Shown: positions 36,003 to 50,700 of the stretch, piece after piece
How the letters are laid out: every line of letters begins with the position of its first letter
Numbering within the stretch: the stretch's first letter is position 1
Source: Anisus vortex
Taxonomy: Eukaryota > Mollusca > Gastropoda > Planorbidae
Length of the DNA: 64,000 nucleotides
Direction: 5' to 3'
Assembly (NCBI GenBank): GCA_949126835.1
Contig: OX421497.1
Span: forward strand, 8,131,320-8,195,319
Made by a program: the position numbers and the translations under genes
Notes under the pieces: model-generated
What the model saw: only the letters and a program-made list of their open reading frames with translations
Database searches by the model: none
Told to the model about the DNA's origin: nothing

Positions 36003-38718
36003 GCATAGTTAAAAAACACAATAGATCTTTATAAATAAATTTGCTTAAATCATACATGCTAATGCCTAATGCTTTATTGTCATGTCAAATTGCTACAATA
36101 AATATCTCAGGCTTCATATTATCTCATATTGAATCTCACTTATAAGCAAGAGGTTTAATGCTCTTAAGAGGTTTGCTAAAAAAGGTTTGATTTTAAACAT
36201 TAAAAAAATTAATTTATTTGTAAGGATATAAGAAAGGTTTGGCTGTTAAGAAACAAATTTCATCCACTTTGTAAGTTTGTGAAGTGAATTGTCAAATTTA
36301 AACGATCAGATTCTTACATTTCTGATGTTTCTGGCAGCTCGTTAATCAAGTCCCGGTGCTCACTCATCTCCGCAACGGTCATATTATCTGGACTAGCTAT
36401 TTCTGGTATGGGGCACAGCCTATTCTCTGAGTGCACCGGAGATAATCGGCCACTGGATTCTGATTCTTCATCATCATACTGCCCGATATTCGCAGCAGTT
36501 GCGCTTGTTCCATAAGCCATCATCCAATGTTCATCCGCAATCTAAATAAGCAAACAGAATGAGAGTATGCTAAGCACACATCATTGACCAATCAATTGCA
36601 ACAATCTCACAGCTGCCCAGCTGTGCAATCATACAAAAGACAAAATATAGAGAACATTTTATTTTTAAATATACAATATTTCATTTTTGTAATGAAATTA
36701 TTAAAACACAAACTGCGAGAATACACAAGTGATTTAGTGTAGAAGTTTCACCAAATTTATAACTAATCTGCCAATATTAAATAAAAGAAATCATGCAATA
36801 TATCTTTTTAAAGTCCTATGACTATGAATCATGATGATGGTTTTTTTCTCATCAGTTGACAAATGACTTACCACATCACTCAGGTCTGGACCTTCGAGGA
36901 ACATCTTCAGGTCTTCATGTTGATCCATGATCCTGATGATACAAATATAAAATTATAACTTGAGTGCCACCATTCATCCTGCCAAAATTTTAGGAGGTAA
37001 ATTTTTTTTTAAACATAATGGATTGATGACCAGATGAAATCAAATCAAGTTACTAGTTTTAAACAATAAGAGTATCAGATTCTTATTGAGTGAGAGTTTT
37101 ATTGTCAACTTGTCTTTAAACAAGAAAACAAAATTTCAACACTGCAAGAGTGTAGTGGAGGGTGGATGAGTATAAAATACAAATATGTTTGTTTTGATTA
37201 GAAAGGATAACCCAAATCATTTCTCTCTCAGAAAGTCTAAGACATACTGAAGTAGTAAGATCTAGCCATTCTTGATGTGGTGCAAAAATGATTAGCCTCA
37301 GCTTGTTGTGAAAATTCATGATACTTCTACAAGAAACAAGAATAAACTTTGAGAACCACAAAAGTGTACGTAACAAGAATAGTCAGAATACAATAGCCAA
37401 CTACTAATGAACTTTTTCTTGTATGATAAATGGTGTGATAGTTTAACGTGCGTCCATGTCTATTTTAAAAAGTATATTTCTGAGCTTGAGTACAAATAGT
37501 TCTTTTATATTGTTTAAAATATGCTGAAAGACAACACATTTGTAATCAAGACAAATTTCCATTTATTTGGACCAAGACAGAAATCTTATCTTATCTTAAG
37601 GAAACAGTGAGTCCAACATGTTCACCTTTTTGAAACTGCTGCGTTGCTCATGGCGAGCTGATACATCTTGGTGATTGTTCTGGCCATTCTCTTCCTGTGC
37701 AATTCTCTGGCCTTAAGCTCGTCATTGGCACGTACCTGGAGACAGAAGATATTATTGGAACAAAAAGAATCAGCTAGAACTTCCCATCTATATTTGAGCA
37801 TGTTTTAAAGGTTTGACATCAAGGATGTTAGTGTAATGCTCATTAAAAGATAAGAAATTAAATTTAATAGTAAAAAAAAAATAGTTTTGGTTTTACGGAT
37901 ATGAAAATAAAGTAATGTTTTTATGAATGACAATAAAATATAAGTGTCCATCTTAAAATTAATGTTTTTAAAAACAGTTTCAAAAGCCCAAAATTTTGCA
38001 ATAACTATTTTACAACTGGGATTATATTGAAGCCAGAAGGGCATCTTCTTTGTAACAGATTTTAAAGTCACAGAAAATTCCCTTTCAAATAATTTTGCTT
38101 CATAAAGAAATGTATTAAAGCAGTGTTGATCTGGTTTCAGGTGGCCATGACATGCATCATCGGTGGCCATTACATGCATCATCAGTGGCCATTACATGCA
38201 TCATCAGTGGCCATGACCATGACCATCGGTATGGCCCAGACACCTTTACTTTCTATTCACAGACCTCAGGAAAATAATGCACAAATAAAAAACTGAACCA
38301 AACATTACAAGACAAAAAAAAATCACAAACAAATTGCCACCAAATAAAACAAAAAGTTGCCAAAATAATGTTTACCTCTTCAGGGTCAAGTTGTTTTTTG
38401 CTTAGATCCATTGTAAAACAATGCAATTTTGGCATCTCAAGCTGATAGAAAAAATAGAAAACACTAAATGTTATTCAATGCTATAGAATCTACAAAGAAA
38501 CAGAAAAGGCCAAGAAATAATTTTCAATAAACGTTCACATTTTGTATTCTAAATAAAAGGTCATTAATACAATGATCACAAAGTTTTCATGTATTTGCTG
38601 TATTTATACAACAGTGGTACCTTAGGAAACCTTTTCTCAATATCTTCAGCTTTTGATGAGATGCTGGAACCAATTTTCCCTGCTTTTCCCTAATAAAAAT
38701 AACAAAACAACATTACAC

Positions 38719-38797
<79 letters not shown>

Positions 38798-41700
38798 GAC
38801 ATTATGGTGGAATATAAATTATTAAAGAACTTGTATTAGCAACAACTGAAAAACATGGTAGATATTTAAATAGCTAGTAAATCTATTCTAGCCTGAATGC
38901 CAACAATGGTATAGCCTTGACACCATATTTAAAAGTCTCTTTAAAAACCAAACAAGCCGTCCATCTCGTAAGTCCAGGGCATAACATGTAGGGAGTGGGT
39001 CAAGTCATCTTGGCTCCAAGACTTTGTCCAAAACAGAAATTGATGTGCCACAACTAATTTATTATTGTTTAAAATTCTTTTGTGCGTTCAATGATCTAAG
39101 CATCACTCATCGCCAATGAAATGTTTTGTTGTTTTGTGTTCTTAGGATTTTTTTCCAACATAACATTTTATTCAGAAGTCACAGCCTCCTTGCTGGACGA
39201 CAAAAACACTAATGCGTTCTGAGTTCTGGGTCTTTATTAAAAGGGAGTTACTATAATAATCAAACTCTAAACATTACAGTAAGTACAGAGTAAACACTAT
39301 ATACACTTCCCCTGGATTATTAACAAGGCGGCATTACCTCATATTCCAGCTCTTTCACCCAGAAGAACAAATCACCACGCCGGGTCATCCAACACCAATA
39401 AAGTTTCGGTGAGCTCTCGCCCATAGAATGATCCTAGGCTGCACAGCAAGAGACATGCCCCAAGCTTTTGCCCACTGAGAAGTCATAATGGTAGCATAAC
39501 TGTGGTTTACACACTTCACCAGCTTTGAGGCCCATTGGTACTGAAGAAAGTTTTAACCCCCAGAACTGATAGTATATCCGAGTAAACCCTTTTAAATAAG
39601 GCTTGCACCAAGAATGGGACTAACTATCAAGATGCATGTGTGTAAAGTCAAAAAAAGAGTAAAACTCACTTTGGTCTGTGTAGAACACATCTGAGTGACA
39701 GCCCAGTTGTCTGACCTCCTGGACTCTTGAGACTCTGATATTCTACCCAGAGGCCTCTCCTCGACCCTGTTCCTCTGTTCAAGGGAGTAGATGCTGTCAC
39801 TGGATTCTCCATAGCTGTAGCTGGACTGCTGTTCATTTAAAGAATTAGCATACTGAATTTGATCTGACAAGAAAAAAACAAATAGACTCTTAATCAGTAA
39901 AGCATAATATTTGCATTCTCATCTTTTCTTTTTCAACAGAATCAAATAGTAATATAATTCTAATAATAAATGCATGAAATTATGTAGGCTTGGGATAATA
40001 CAAAGAATGTATTTGTAAAGGTAGCATAAGATACTGATACTGTCAGTGGAACAAACTTGTTCTTTTTCAACACTTAAATGCAAAAGCTAGGCAAAAGGTG
40101 CACCCATTTCTATAGCGATTACTAATAAGGGAAATGTGTAGACAATTTGGCCAGAAAGCCATACAAACTGCCTGAACTCAGGAACAGCATAATACCAAAG
40201 AGAAAAAAAACAACAACAAGATATTAGCTGCTGGCTGTGCCTTTACAAGCTTATGTGGCGTCCCAGGGCAAAAGTTTCAGCTCCGCCTTCTTGCATACTG
40301 TAACTGCTTGATTAGTGCTATATTTAGACTACATTTGCTGCCCCCCAGGAAGTGCCGCCCCCGGGCATATGCCCCCCTCTGCTTTCCCCCCCCCCCCATG
40401 TGAGGGCACTGGCTGCTGGCTAACAAGGAGTCAAGTTTTGCCAGTGCTGCATAATCCCTTTTTTCTTTTTGGCAACCACCAGTTTTCCCATGGTTTGCTT
40501 ATATTATACAGTATAAACCTTGATTATTGAATTATTTTAAATTATATGTAACAGGGTGGGGGCGAGTGGGGGGGGAGTGGGCAAGGGTAAGAGTAGTGGT
40601 TATGGTCTTAATAGTCGGGGCTCTAAGGGCTTACAGGGTGGTGGGTAACAGGACAGCAATAGTTACCAAATTAGCTTGGGGAGAGAGGAGACTTTATCAA
40701 GGATGGACGGGGGTATATTCTGTCAGGGAATGGACAGGGGAACAAAGCCAAAGCTTTAGGCGAGTTCAACTGGATAGGACAAGGGCAGTGGATCTCCGTG
40801 ACATCCCTGTGGGTACGGGGAGGCTATACTAGCCTAAACAGACCAACAACAACACTACAAATAAAGAAATAAATCACTATTTTGTCACTAAAATTATACG
40901 TTTATTTTCGACAAGAAATAATCCCTTTAAGGGAAATCAATTATGAAAAGAAATCAAACAATTACAACCCCATATAACAAAACGTTTACAACCCTCTATA
41001 AAAAACCAACGATAGACAGGTCGATTAGGACCTATGTAATAGAAATAAAGAAAAGGTTAAAATTAAACATTTATAGATATGGTAAAACAAGAAAATCAAT
41101 ACATATACATTTGAGAGACATGGCCCTCTAATATTAGATGGTATGTTTGCAATAGAAATAAGACATTAAAACAACATGGTAATAATAGGCATATAAGTGA
41201 ATTAATATGTACATATTTAATAAGACAATAAGCACTTTACTATTAGGTAGTCAATTGTTAGACAGTGAAGCCAAAGCAGGATTAGCCTTTGGCAGCTCCT
41301 CTCCCGACAATGAAGTTTATGGGAAGGGCATAACTCCTATATACTATATACATAAACTACTACTATCATCACTACCTCCTCAATTGACTAAACCTGCTAT
41401 CAACAATCTCTAAGCCCATAGTAATCTACCTGCTCGCCAATAAAGGCTAACAGCCAGAAGAATAAATTCATAATACCCTCTTTAATTTCTAGCTGAATAG
41501 AAATCTTTAACCCGCCAACCGGCTTGCCAATAAAGGCTAGTTACCAGAAGGACAACATAACCGAACACCACTTTATACTTATATTTCTAATCGAATAGAA
41601 ATCCTTAACATGTCAACCGGCTTGTCGCCAGAGGAACAACATAATAATCTACCATTTCTAACTGAATAGAAATCTTTAACATGTCAACTGGCTTACCAAT

Positions 41701-44700
41701 TAAGGCTACTAGCCAGAAGCATAAATCCATACTACCACCTTTGATTTCTAAGTGAATAGGAATCTTTAACCTATCAACATTAATAATCATACATATATAT
41801 CCAATATTTTCTAGCTGGCCAGTGAAGGCTTTGAGCCAACAATTTAAACCCTATATTTATTTCATTGCAGCCACTAGGCTACATTACATCAAAATGTGGA
41901 ATACATCCAATACTAAGAAATATACATTTACATAGAAAATCCCAACATGGCGCGGGAATGTCTAATCCTAATTAGACACTTAAATCCATTAAAATCTTAG
42001 CAATCATCTTCAATAATGGTTTAATCGGCACAAAATAAACAACTGAGACATAGTATTAGACAAAATAAACATTTTAAAGAGTACGGTAATAAAAATTCAA
42101 CTTACAATAGGTTCGAACAATTCCCACAATCTTTGTCAAATCGCCACACAATAGCCACTGGCCACTTTACAACAAAGGCATCACCGGATATGTTTAATTA
42201 CTCCCCTCTTATTTATACTAATTGACCGGACGTCCCTGACCGCTAACCAGAAATTCCTTTTTTAACTACCCTAACATTGCCTTATTTCCGGTCAATCTGT
42301 GCTAAATATTATTCTAAATCTCCTATTGCTAAATATCTACAAACTTACCCTATGTACAACCCTATATTAAATTAAACTACCAAGAAAATCCTACCTATTA
42401 CTTTAATTAATCTAAATGGATAAAAACCAAATTAAAAATAATTGGAAAAAGAAATCTGAAAAATGCCATATGGTCTAGCGACTTAAACCCATTTCGGGGC
42501 TTTTTAAAAATATAAAACAATACTTATATACATAATGTTTACACCAAACTGTCACTCTAAAACATCTTTATATTAAAGACACGAGAGTGTATTTAAGTAA
42601 GCCCTAAATTATTTGTACTTTCCCAAAACGTTAAGAGCCTCACGCACAAACTACATACATTCACAACACACTGGACAATGAAATATTTTATGAGGGACAA
42701 AGTAATTGATAAACCACGCCTCGACTTCTTAGTTAGATAATTTGGTTTAGAAATTTATGCTAGGAAATGTAATTAATATTTTAGTCGTTCGGGAATGTAT
42801 TCTAGTTTTTAAATACATATAATTTAGCATAGTTATATTGTTTAGTTATTTAGACATCTTTGTTTTAATGTTATAACAAATACAAAAGATAATTTAATGA
42901 AGGACAAAGTAATTCATAACCCTCTCCTTTCTCTCATTCAAAATCACTGACCCTTAAAAATCACCGACCTACATATACTTCTACAAAAATGTTAATACAA
43001 CTTTAAACTCTTTTGATAATCATAAAAAACAACAACTTGTAAATATAATTAAGTCATTTTAGATAGATTATAAGAATTCAGTTAATTTAATTTAAATTTG
43101 AAATACAAAATAAAAACCGAAATTTTACTGGTATGTGTGAAATATATTGATGTTGACTGGCCAAGTAAGTATAAAGTAGTCCAAATTATAAAAAAAAATG
43201 TTCATGTATTTTTTGTACTTTTTTGAGAAACAAAACATGATGGGAATTTTATTGAGGTCCCCTCGACTTAGTTAGGGTAAATGGCTATTCACTGTTTTCT
43301 TAAAATAGAAAATACGTTGTTATTTTCTAGCTTTTTTGTCACTTTGAGTGAAATTTACAAACTTTCCCAAAGTTTGGTCAGTTTTCCAAAACTTTAACTC
43401 TTTCGCTCCAGAATTATTATTGATTATACATGAATTTATTTTATTTATTAAAAAAAAAATAACATCAAACAAAAAAATGAGAAGGAAAGATAATACATAC
43501 CCATGTTTTTTCGTACTTTGAAGTTTTTATAGAAGACTTCAGGCTCATTGATTTCTGCTCTAAATTTATTATAATCCATCACTGTTTTCAGCTTTCCCTC
43601 ACGGCGAAGTTTTTCCTCAAGGCCCACAATCTAGGGAAACAAGTTGTAATATACAATTAAGTTGCATTCATTAAGTCTTTTAGAAGATGTTTTTTACCCT
43701 ACCTTGTCGGGATGGTACATTTCATGTTAATGCTATGCTGGAATAAATGGAAGTAATTTGAATTTGTCTATGTATTTGTAATAAAATGTAAAGGTTAGAA
43801 AGAGTGTTTTTTTTCTTCATCTTTTTCAAGGGGAAGCAACTTGGTACCTTGTTGTATTCAATCATAAAAGTTGTGTGGACTTCAAGTGGTGTAATTTATT
43901 GAAAACTTAGCAAAAGGAAATATTTCTTTCATGAGCGTAGGATACAATAATGTTCTTTATAGAAGGAGCGTCTGTAATAGGCCTATATACGATAAGATTA
44001 AAGTTGTTATGAATGTTCATATATTATATGTTTCTGCCCCCGCCAACACCACACAGTAGCTTAATATGCTTCATGCCGCTTAGAGTTCTAAAAAAAATTG
44101 TTCATAAGGCAATAGTTGTGAAAGGCAGAGTGGTGGATAAACAAAGAGAGGCATTGTACATGGGCTAGAAATTTTACATTTTAATGAACAACTTTCACAA
44201 TTGTATTTTGTATAGAAGAAATAAGTTTATAATTTAATATGTAAAGTTGAGTCTTGCCAGTTTAATTGTGTAAGAAGGATAAAGTATAGCTGGCACAATG
44301 GACAGCAGCATTAACGTTCCTTAGTTGCTGTCTGGTAATCATTTATGTTGGGTAAAATACAAGATTAGAACTCAAGAATTGCAAAATGGTTTACCACTGA
44401 TCAACTGCAAGATAACCTAATCATATAAGCCTGGGGTCGGCAACCTAAGGCACGCATGCCGGCGATTTTCAACCGCACGCGAGAGACCTCTAAGAGGTGT
44501 TTTTTAGTGATGAAAAAAAAACATTTTCCGGGTCTAAAAATGGGGAGAACTGACAGTTAAAGCCAATGTTTCTGATTAACAGAGCAACATATTTCATAGA
44601 GTTAAATGCATTTACAAGGATGGGGTAAAACATCACTTGAACTGATAGACCACTGGAATGGATTTGCATACATCTTGAGTGTAATCAATTTCAAAACAGC

Positions 44701-47700
44701 TATATGTACTTCCCTTTATAAAGGCACATATTAAGATAGATCGTTTTTTTTTTTCAGAAGCACATCGAAGCACTCAAAGCGGAGTTTACTAAACAAAGGC
44801 AAAACTTTCATGGACTCATTTTTTCATACCACTTCAACTGGCTTGATCTTACTACAACCTTTGTAGATGTAGATGTTTTTTTAAGTGGAGGGATAAAGGC
44901 AATTTTAATATGCAACCAGTAGAATTTTTAACATTTAAAAAACATTGAAACGTGTCAATTTGGGGGAAAATCTGGATGGAAGCTGCTTAGGAAAGTCATC
45001 TGCTATTCTCAACTGCTAGGCATCTTATCTTATCTTATACATTACAGACGCTCCTTCTATAAACAAGATTATTGCGTCCTACGCTCATCTGTGGTCCGAG
45101 TCTAGTCTTGCATTTTTATTAATGTTTTAAATGATGTTAAGCTATTGGTTTTCCTGGTTTATTCAGGCGACCCATTCCATGCCCGAATGCCACTCGGGAA
45201 GAAAGAGTACTTATATGTATTTGTTCTTGCATAAGGGACAAGGAAAGTGTTTTTGTCTTTATGTTTATCTGAGCTTTGCAACAGGTTGTTATTGTGTTGT
45301 ATTTCTAGATTAGAGTTTAATGCCTTATGTATTATTACTACTTTATTCTTTGCCCTTCTGTCCTCTAGTGTTTCTAGGTTTAGTGATTTTACTAATGGTG
45401 TTACTCTTGTTAATTGGGAATATTCACTAGTTATCCTACTTACACTTAGTCTTGTGAACAGTATTAATTGCACATTGAAGCTGTGTTAAGCACTCAAAGA
45501 AGTCACTTACACTTCACTAACTCAGAAATTACTAATCTGCCATCATAAATGAGTGAAGAGAATTCAAGATTAGGCGCTCATTAATTGATTCAGACTAATT
45601 ACATTTAAAAGAGTTTTTATAATTAAGCATAAATATTAGTAATTGTGAAACAAATTTTGTTTTTTGTAATATTATTTAGTATAAGGGACTTTTTCATAGC
45701 ATTATATCATGCAATTGTTGTAATAATTAATGCTTAAAAGATTAACTCTTTAAGGTTAAATGGACAAACAATTAAAGCAAGACATAATGATTTACACTGT
45801 ATAACGTAAATTAATTTTATACCTCTAATAATTAAATCTTGTAATGAATACCATAATGCTGGATTTTTATTAAGAAATAATAATTAGTCAGTAATATTTA
45901 TTATATTACAAAATATAACTTGTTTGGTAGGCCCCTATCACTATAGAATCAAATTTAGAAACTTTATTTTTATAAAAGGGAGATAATTAGCCCGTTTTAT
46001 TTGCGCTAATATTTCTAATGCTATGTTTAATTTTTTTCTTTTATAAAAGGCTAAATAGTCTACAACATATAACTTCATAATGACCAAACTGTTAAAAGTA
46101 GTTGAAAATTATACAAATATTATATGACTGAAAAAATATTGGCACATTTTCTAAACATTACATTAACTACTTAGTTTGTATAATGACTACGTATCAATTC
46201 CACTTAACCATAGTGGCACACAAAAGTTCTCTGCAAAAGGTTAAACAAATTAATAAAAAAACTTAGTTAATTAAACTGAGTACAAAGTATAGACTATAAC
46301 ATACATGGACTGCTTGCTATAGTATTTCTGCTATATGATGACTCGAAAGACTGCTTTTCGGAATTCCTGATTCGTATTATTCTTTGAACTTCCGTTTTAT
46401 TGAATCGCTTTGATTTTCTCAATAAAAAATTGAAATAAAAATCAAAAGTTCTATACAGCGGAAACATTTAAGAAACAAGGAGGTGCGTAGAAGTAATTTA
46501 AGACAACCTTATTGGTTGCGCAAGGAAAAAAAAGTTGATAAAAGATTTAAAAATAGAGCAAGCGGTCCATCTTATTTTAGCCTATAGTACAAAGTATTAT
46601 ATCTTGATCTTGATAACCAAATGATTAATAATGTTTACAAAATAGTTACCATAAATCTGAAAGTTTGGTAATAACATTTAATTTTGTATTGGGTATAAAT
46701 GCAAATAAAAAGGATAGTTATCATAAACACGTTATTTTTTTTTTAAAATGCTTTAACGATCTTCTCTAAACATTTCCTTTGCTTTTGGCCTTGGTCTTGC
46801 TACAGACTTAAATGAATTGTCTTATAAAAAATAATAAAACAAGTATAATAGAGCAGGTTGACTTTTAGGCTGTTGGCACGCTGAATTATTTAGAAATCCT
46901 AGTTTGGCACACCATTAGCAAGAGGTTGCCGACCCCTAATATAGGCTATAGGCTAGTTGGGAAGAGTACAAAACAAGTAGGCATTCAGAGTTCAGGGCTC
47001 ATTAAAAGAGAATAACAGTTTAGAATGCAAGTGATAAGAACGACTTCATCATATATTCTTAGTTTATTCACCAACTTAAGTTCTAAACAGGATTTTTGTT
47101 TAAAACTTATTATAACAGAAATGTAATAAACAGTCACTCACATAGTACAAGTCTGTTTTAGGAACATAGCTAGGTGGCGGTGTTTGATCCAGAGTGTGCC
47201 GCTCTAATCTTTTCTTAACTCTGTGTGTCTCCATCCTCTGAAACAATATATGACATGGAGCTGATTTAGGCTTCTGCATCAACTTAAACAATAAAATAGC
47301 ATTCATCACAATTTTAGAGGAAAGCAAGTCAGACCAAATCGATCCATAGGGCCGGTGAACCAGCATTCACCAAATTTTGTGGCCACGGCATACTAGGTGA
47401 TTGTGTGGCCAGCACAATGCCCAGCCACCTTTACTTTACCCCATCTAATGTCAGGTGCACATTAGAGAGATGGGTAGACTCAGGAACGCCCTCCACTGCC
47501 GGGAACAAATTCCAGCATTCACCAGGATTTGTACCCAGAATCTTCAGTACACCAGCTGAACGCGCCGCCAGTTGGCCACGGTACCCGTGATTTAGGCTTC
47601 TGCATCAACATAAACAGTAAAATGGTATTCATCACAAATTTTAGAAGAAAGAACCGCGCCCAAAATATGTTTTTTATAGGAGCAGTAGTTCATTCACATT

Positions 47701-50700
47701 GTCACTCTGAAAGTCCACCTAGAGTTTTTGACAGAGCCCTTAATTAAGCCCCTCTATGTAAGCGGGTTAGCAGTCAACTGCAGATCAAGAATGTACAGGT
47801 GCCTATGAACATTAATGTAATAGTCATGGAATGCTTCTACAACTCATTTGATTTTTTTTTTTGTAAAGCGAAGTATAAGACTATGTTGGTTAGAATGCTA
47901 GAGAAGCAGAGATCACCTGTTTTCCAGGCCACAGATTTCAAGGGGATTGTGTGCTCAGCACATTGCTCAGGTGCCTTTGCTTTTCCTAACTATAATGTCA
48001 GGATCTCAAAAGTGAGCACAACTTTACACAGTAAAACTGTCTTTAGTTTACAAATAGCCCTTAATCAATCTTCTGGACTTAAGTTTCCTAATTGCCTATA
48101 ATATCAATTTTCTGACTTAAGTTTTCTGGTTGCCTATAGCAGGGGTCGGCAACCTATGGCACATGTGCCACACAGAGGGATTTTCAGTGGCACGCGGAAG
48201 AAACACTAAAGGCAATGCAGGCCTCTTCTACCAGAAATTGAGTGCTAGAGTAGTATGACTTTCAAGCTTTTGGCACGCAGACTGAATTAGAAATCCTGCT
48301 TTGGCACGTTAATTATCAAAAGGTTGCCGATCCCTGGCCAATAATCAATTTTACTATTATACCTCTTTGGCTTCTTGCTCTTCTCTTTGCCTTTTTTTGG
48401 CTGTGTCAATAGCCTTGAGCTCCTCTCTTTGCCTCTGCACCTTTGCTGACAAGAGTGCATTGTATTCCTTGTAGTAGTAATCTCTAAGTCTGTATATATC
48501 TTGCACCAGCTGAAGGCATTGCTGAAAACAAAGCAGAGAAGAACTGCATGAAGACTTGTGTTGAGAGAGCATTAGATTTATGATGTTAAATGCTCATATA
48601 GCCTACTGAAACACTATAAATTGAATCATTAAAAAAAAAGTAGGCCTATCTCATAAATTAAAATAATTATTGACTTGAAAATGAGGAATTTCATAAGATA
48701 AGAATAATATGAGTGTTAACCAAAGACTATTATAAGATGGACCACTTGCTCTATTAAAAAGCTCATTAGTTATATTGCAGCCTACGGTTTGTAGTTTGTA
48801 GGCTACTCAAGTATTCCTGTGCAGTGATACCACTCATTGACTTTTTTTAGAGAATACATCGAATTTTGGCAATGGATTAAAAATCGAAATGCACATATGT
48901 CTATACTTATTTTGTTGCAATTGGGTAAAGTTGAAAAAATATTAGGGGGAGCACAAAATAGGACACAGAGACCACTGAGCTATATTTATATATATATAAT
49001 ATATATAGCTCAGTGACAGACTTTAATATAACTTGACTTTTCTGGGTTGTTTTTTAGGAGCTAAACTGGGCTATTCTGAAATTTTATAGCGGTATCATTG
49101 TTGTGTAAATAAAAAAGTAGACACTGTAAACTGTATCGCAAGGTGCTGTCGATATTAACCGACAATTGAAACCTAAAAATGTAGACAGTCTGTAGATTTA
49201 AAACAATAATGCCCGGTAGCTTTTGTGCTATTGTTGGATGCCCAGCAACTTCTTCTCGACACAGAGGCTTGTCTTTTTTTAATATTCGACGCCCCGAAAA
49301 TGTAGAATGGGAGGAAGCTCTTGTCCGTTCTGTAAACAGAGTGGATCAAGGTTTCAAAAAAGAAAAAGCCAAGATATGTTCCAGACATTTCCTTGAAAAA
49401 TGTTTTAAAATTACCGAAACAAATACGGGTAAGTTACACTTTACCTAAGTCTAAACTTAAACCCTTAATAATTTGTTAAGAAATAAAAATGGTGGGCCTA
49501 TCCTATCATAATTTATTATGATAGTGATGATTGATAGAATAATTATTAATAATAATAATAGCCTCTCACACTCTTCTGATATTTGAGTAGGCCTACTGAT
49601 TATTGAGTCATATCGTACTCATATCCAAGGCCTAACCTACTAAGGCTAGGCTATGCGAACATCAGGCTTATTTCATTTAAGTGTAGGCCTAATTACCTAA
49701 TTAAATTAATATTGTCAAGTAGCCTACATTTATTTTAATTTATATGATCGGAGTGGCAGTTCGGACCGGTAAAACCTGAGTATTCCTGCCTCACGAAAAG
49801 TAGGGTTCTAATACATTCCAACTGAAATTTTGTTCACGTGGAGCTATTGATAAGTGTCTTAGGAAGAGCGTCAGACTATAAAAATAAAAAAAATAAATTC
49901 ATTTGTATTGTCACTTGTGTTTACAATAAGGCTTGTGACGTCACACATACATAAATAAACTCTGCCGCGCTTCCTAAGACAATAATCAATAGCTCTGCGT
50001 AGCCTACTAAAATTTTCAGTGGGAATTTCTTAGAATTGATACCGTAAAGGGAAAAGGGGCGAAATAGCACAAAATGTGTAAAAAAATATGAAATAACCCA
50101 AACAATATTTATTTGACTGCCGCTGGCCGCCATGACATTTACGTCACACTACCTGCTTTTGTCATGGGGGAACGACATTTTTTACAAAGCTTACTTTCAG
50201 GAATCAGTTTAGTTTATGGCTGTATAAAAATCTAAAGAAGCGGTCCTCGTCCTGGAACATGTCTCTAAATTTACAGTAACTCCCGCAGTTAGAACACATG
50301 TTAATCGAATGAACACTATCAACATACAGATGCAGGGACAGCTCCTGTATCCTCCATTGTTAGAGCAAAAGTGACTGGTACAGACCGTGTCTTACCTTGA
50401 CCGTTGTTATAGCACGGGTGGTCGGCCTTTCGACCGTGTATCGCACGGACCGCCCGTGCGATATTGCATTGTGGGATCAAAGAAATACAATTTTTCAACA
50501 AATAAACAAACACAAGGGGACGTAACAAAGTTTTTATCTCCAAAACATAATTTCCAAAGGAGGTAGCTCATGTTAAATTTACAACACACAATTTCAAAGG
50601 AAGGCAATTTTTTTTAATTTAAAAAATCGCAATTTTTAACATTTCAACTTTTTTTTTAAAAAATCACAGAAATGGAACCGCTCACTAAAACCTCGATTTC

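Larger units (their letters stand above)
44431..46938. mobile_element. hAT element with nested insertions (gene B intron 4)
   Basis: Ends CTGGGGTCGGCAACCT and GGTTGCCGACCCCTA; flanks ATATAAGC and ATATAGGC match at 7 of 8. Inside: a hAT transposase remnant (44756-45010), a LINE 3' end (45024-45485, minus), an antisense piece of the AGGTTCTCAACG hAT family (about 45720-46130) and a P-type MITE (46302-46574). Confidence 0.75.

Noticed and set aside
47405..47590. Plus-strand 61-residue open frame
   Set aside because: It is the reverse strand of a SINE-B copy.
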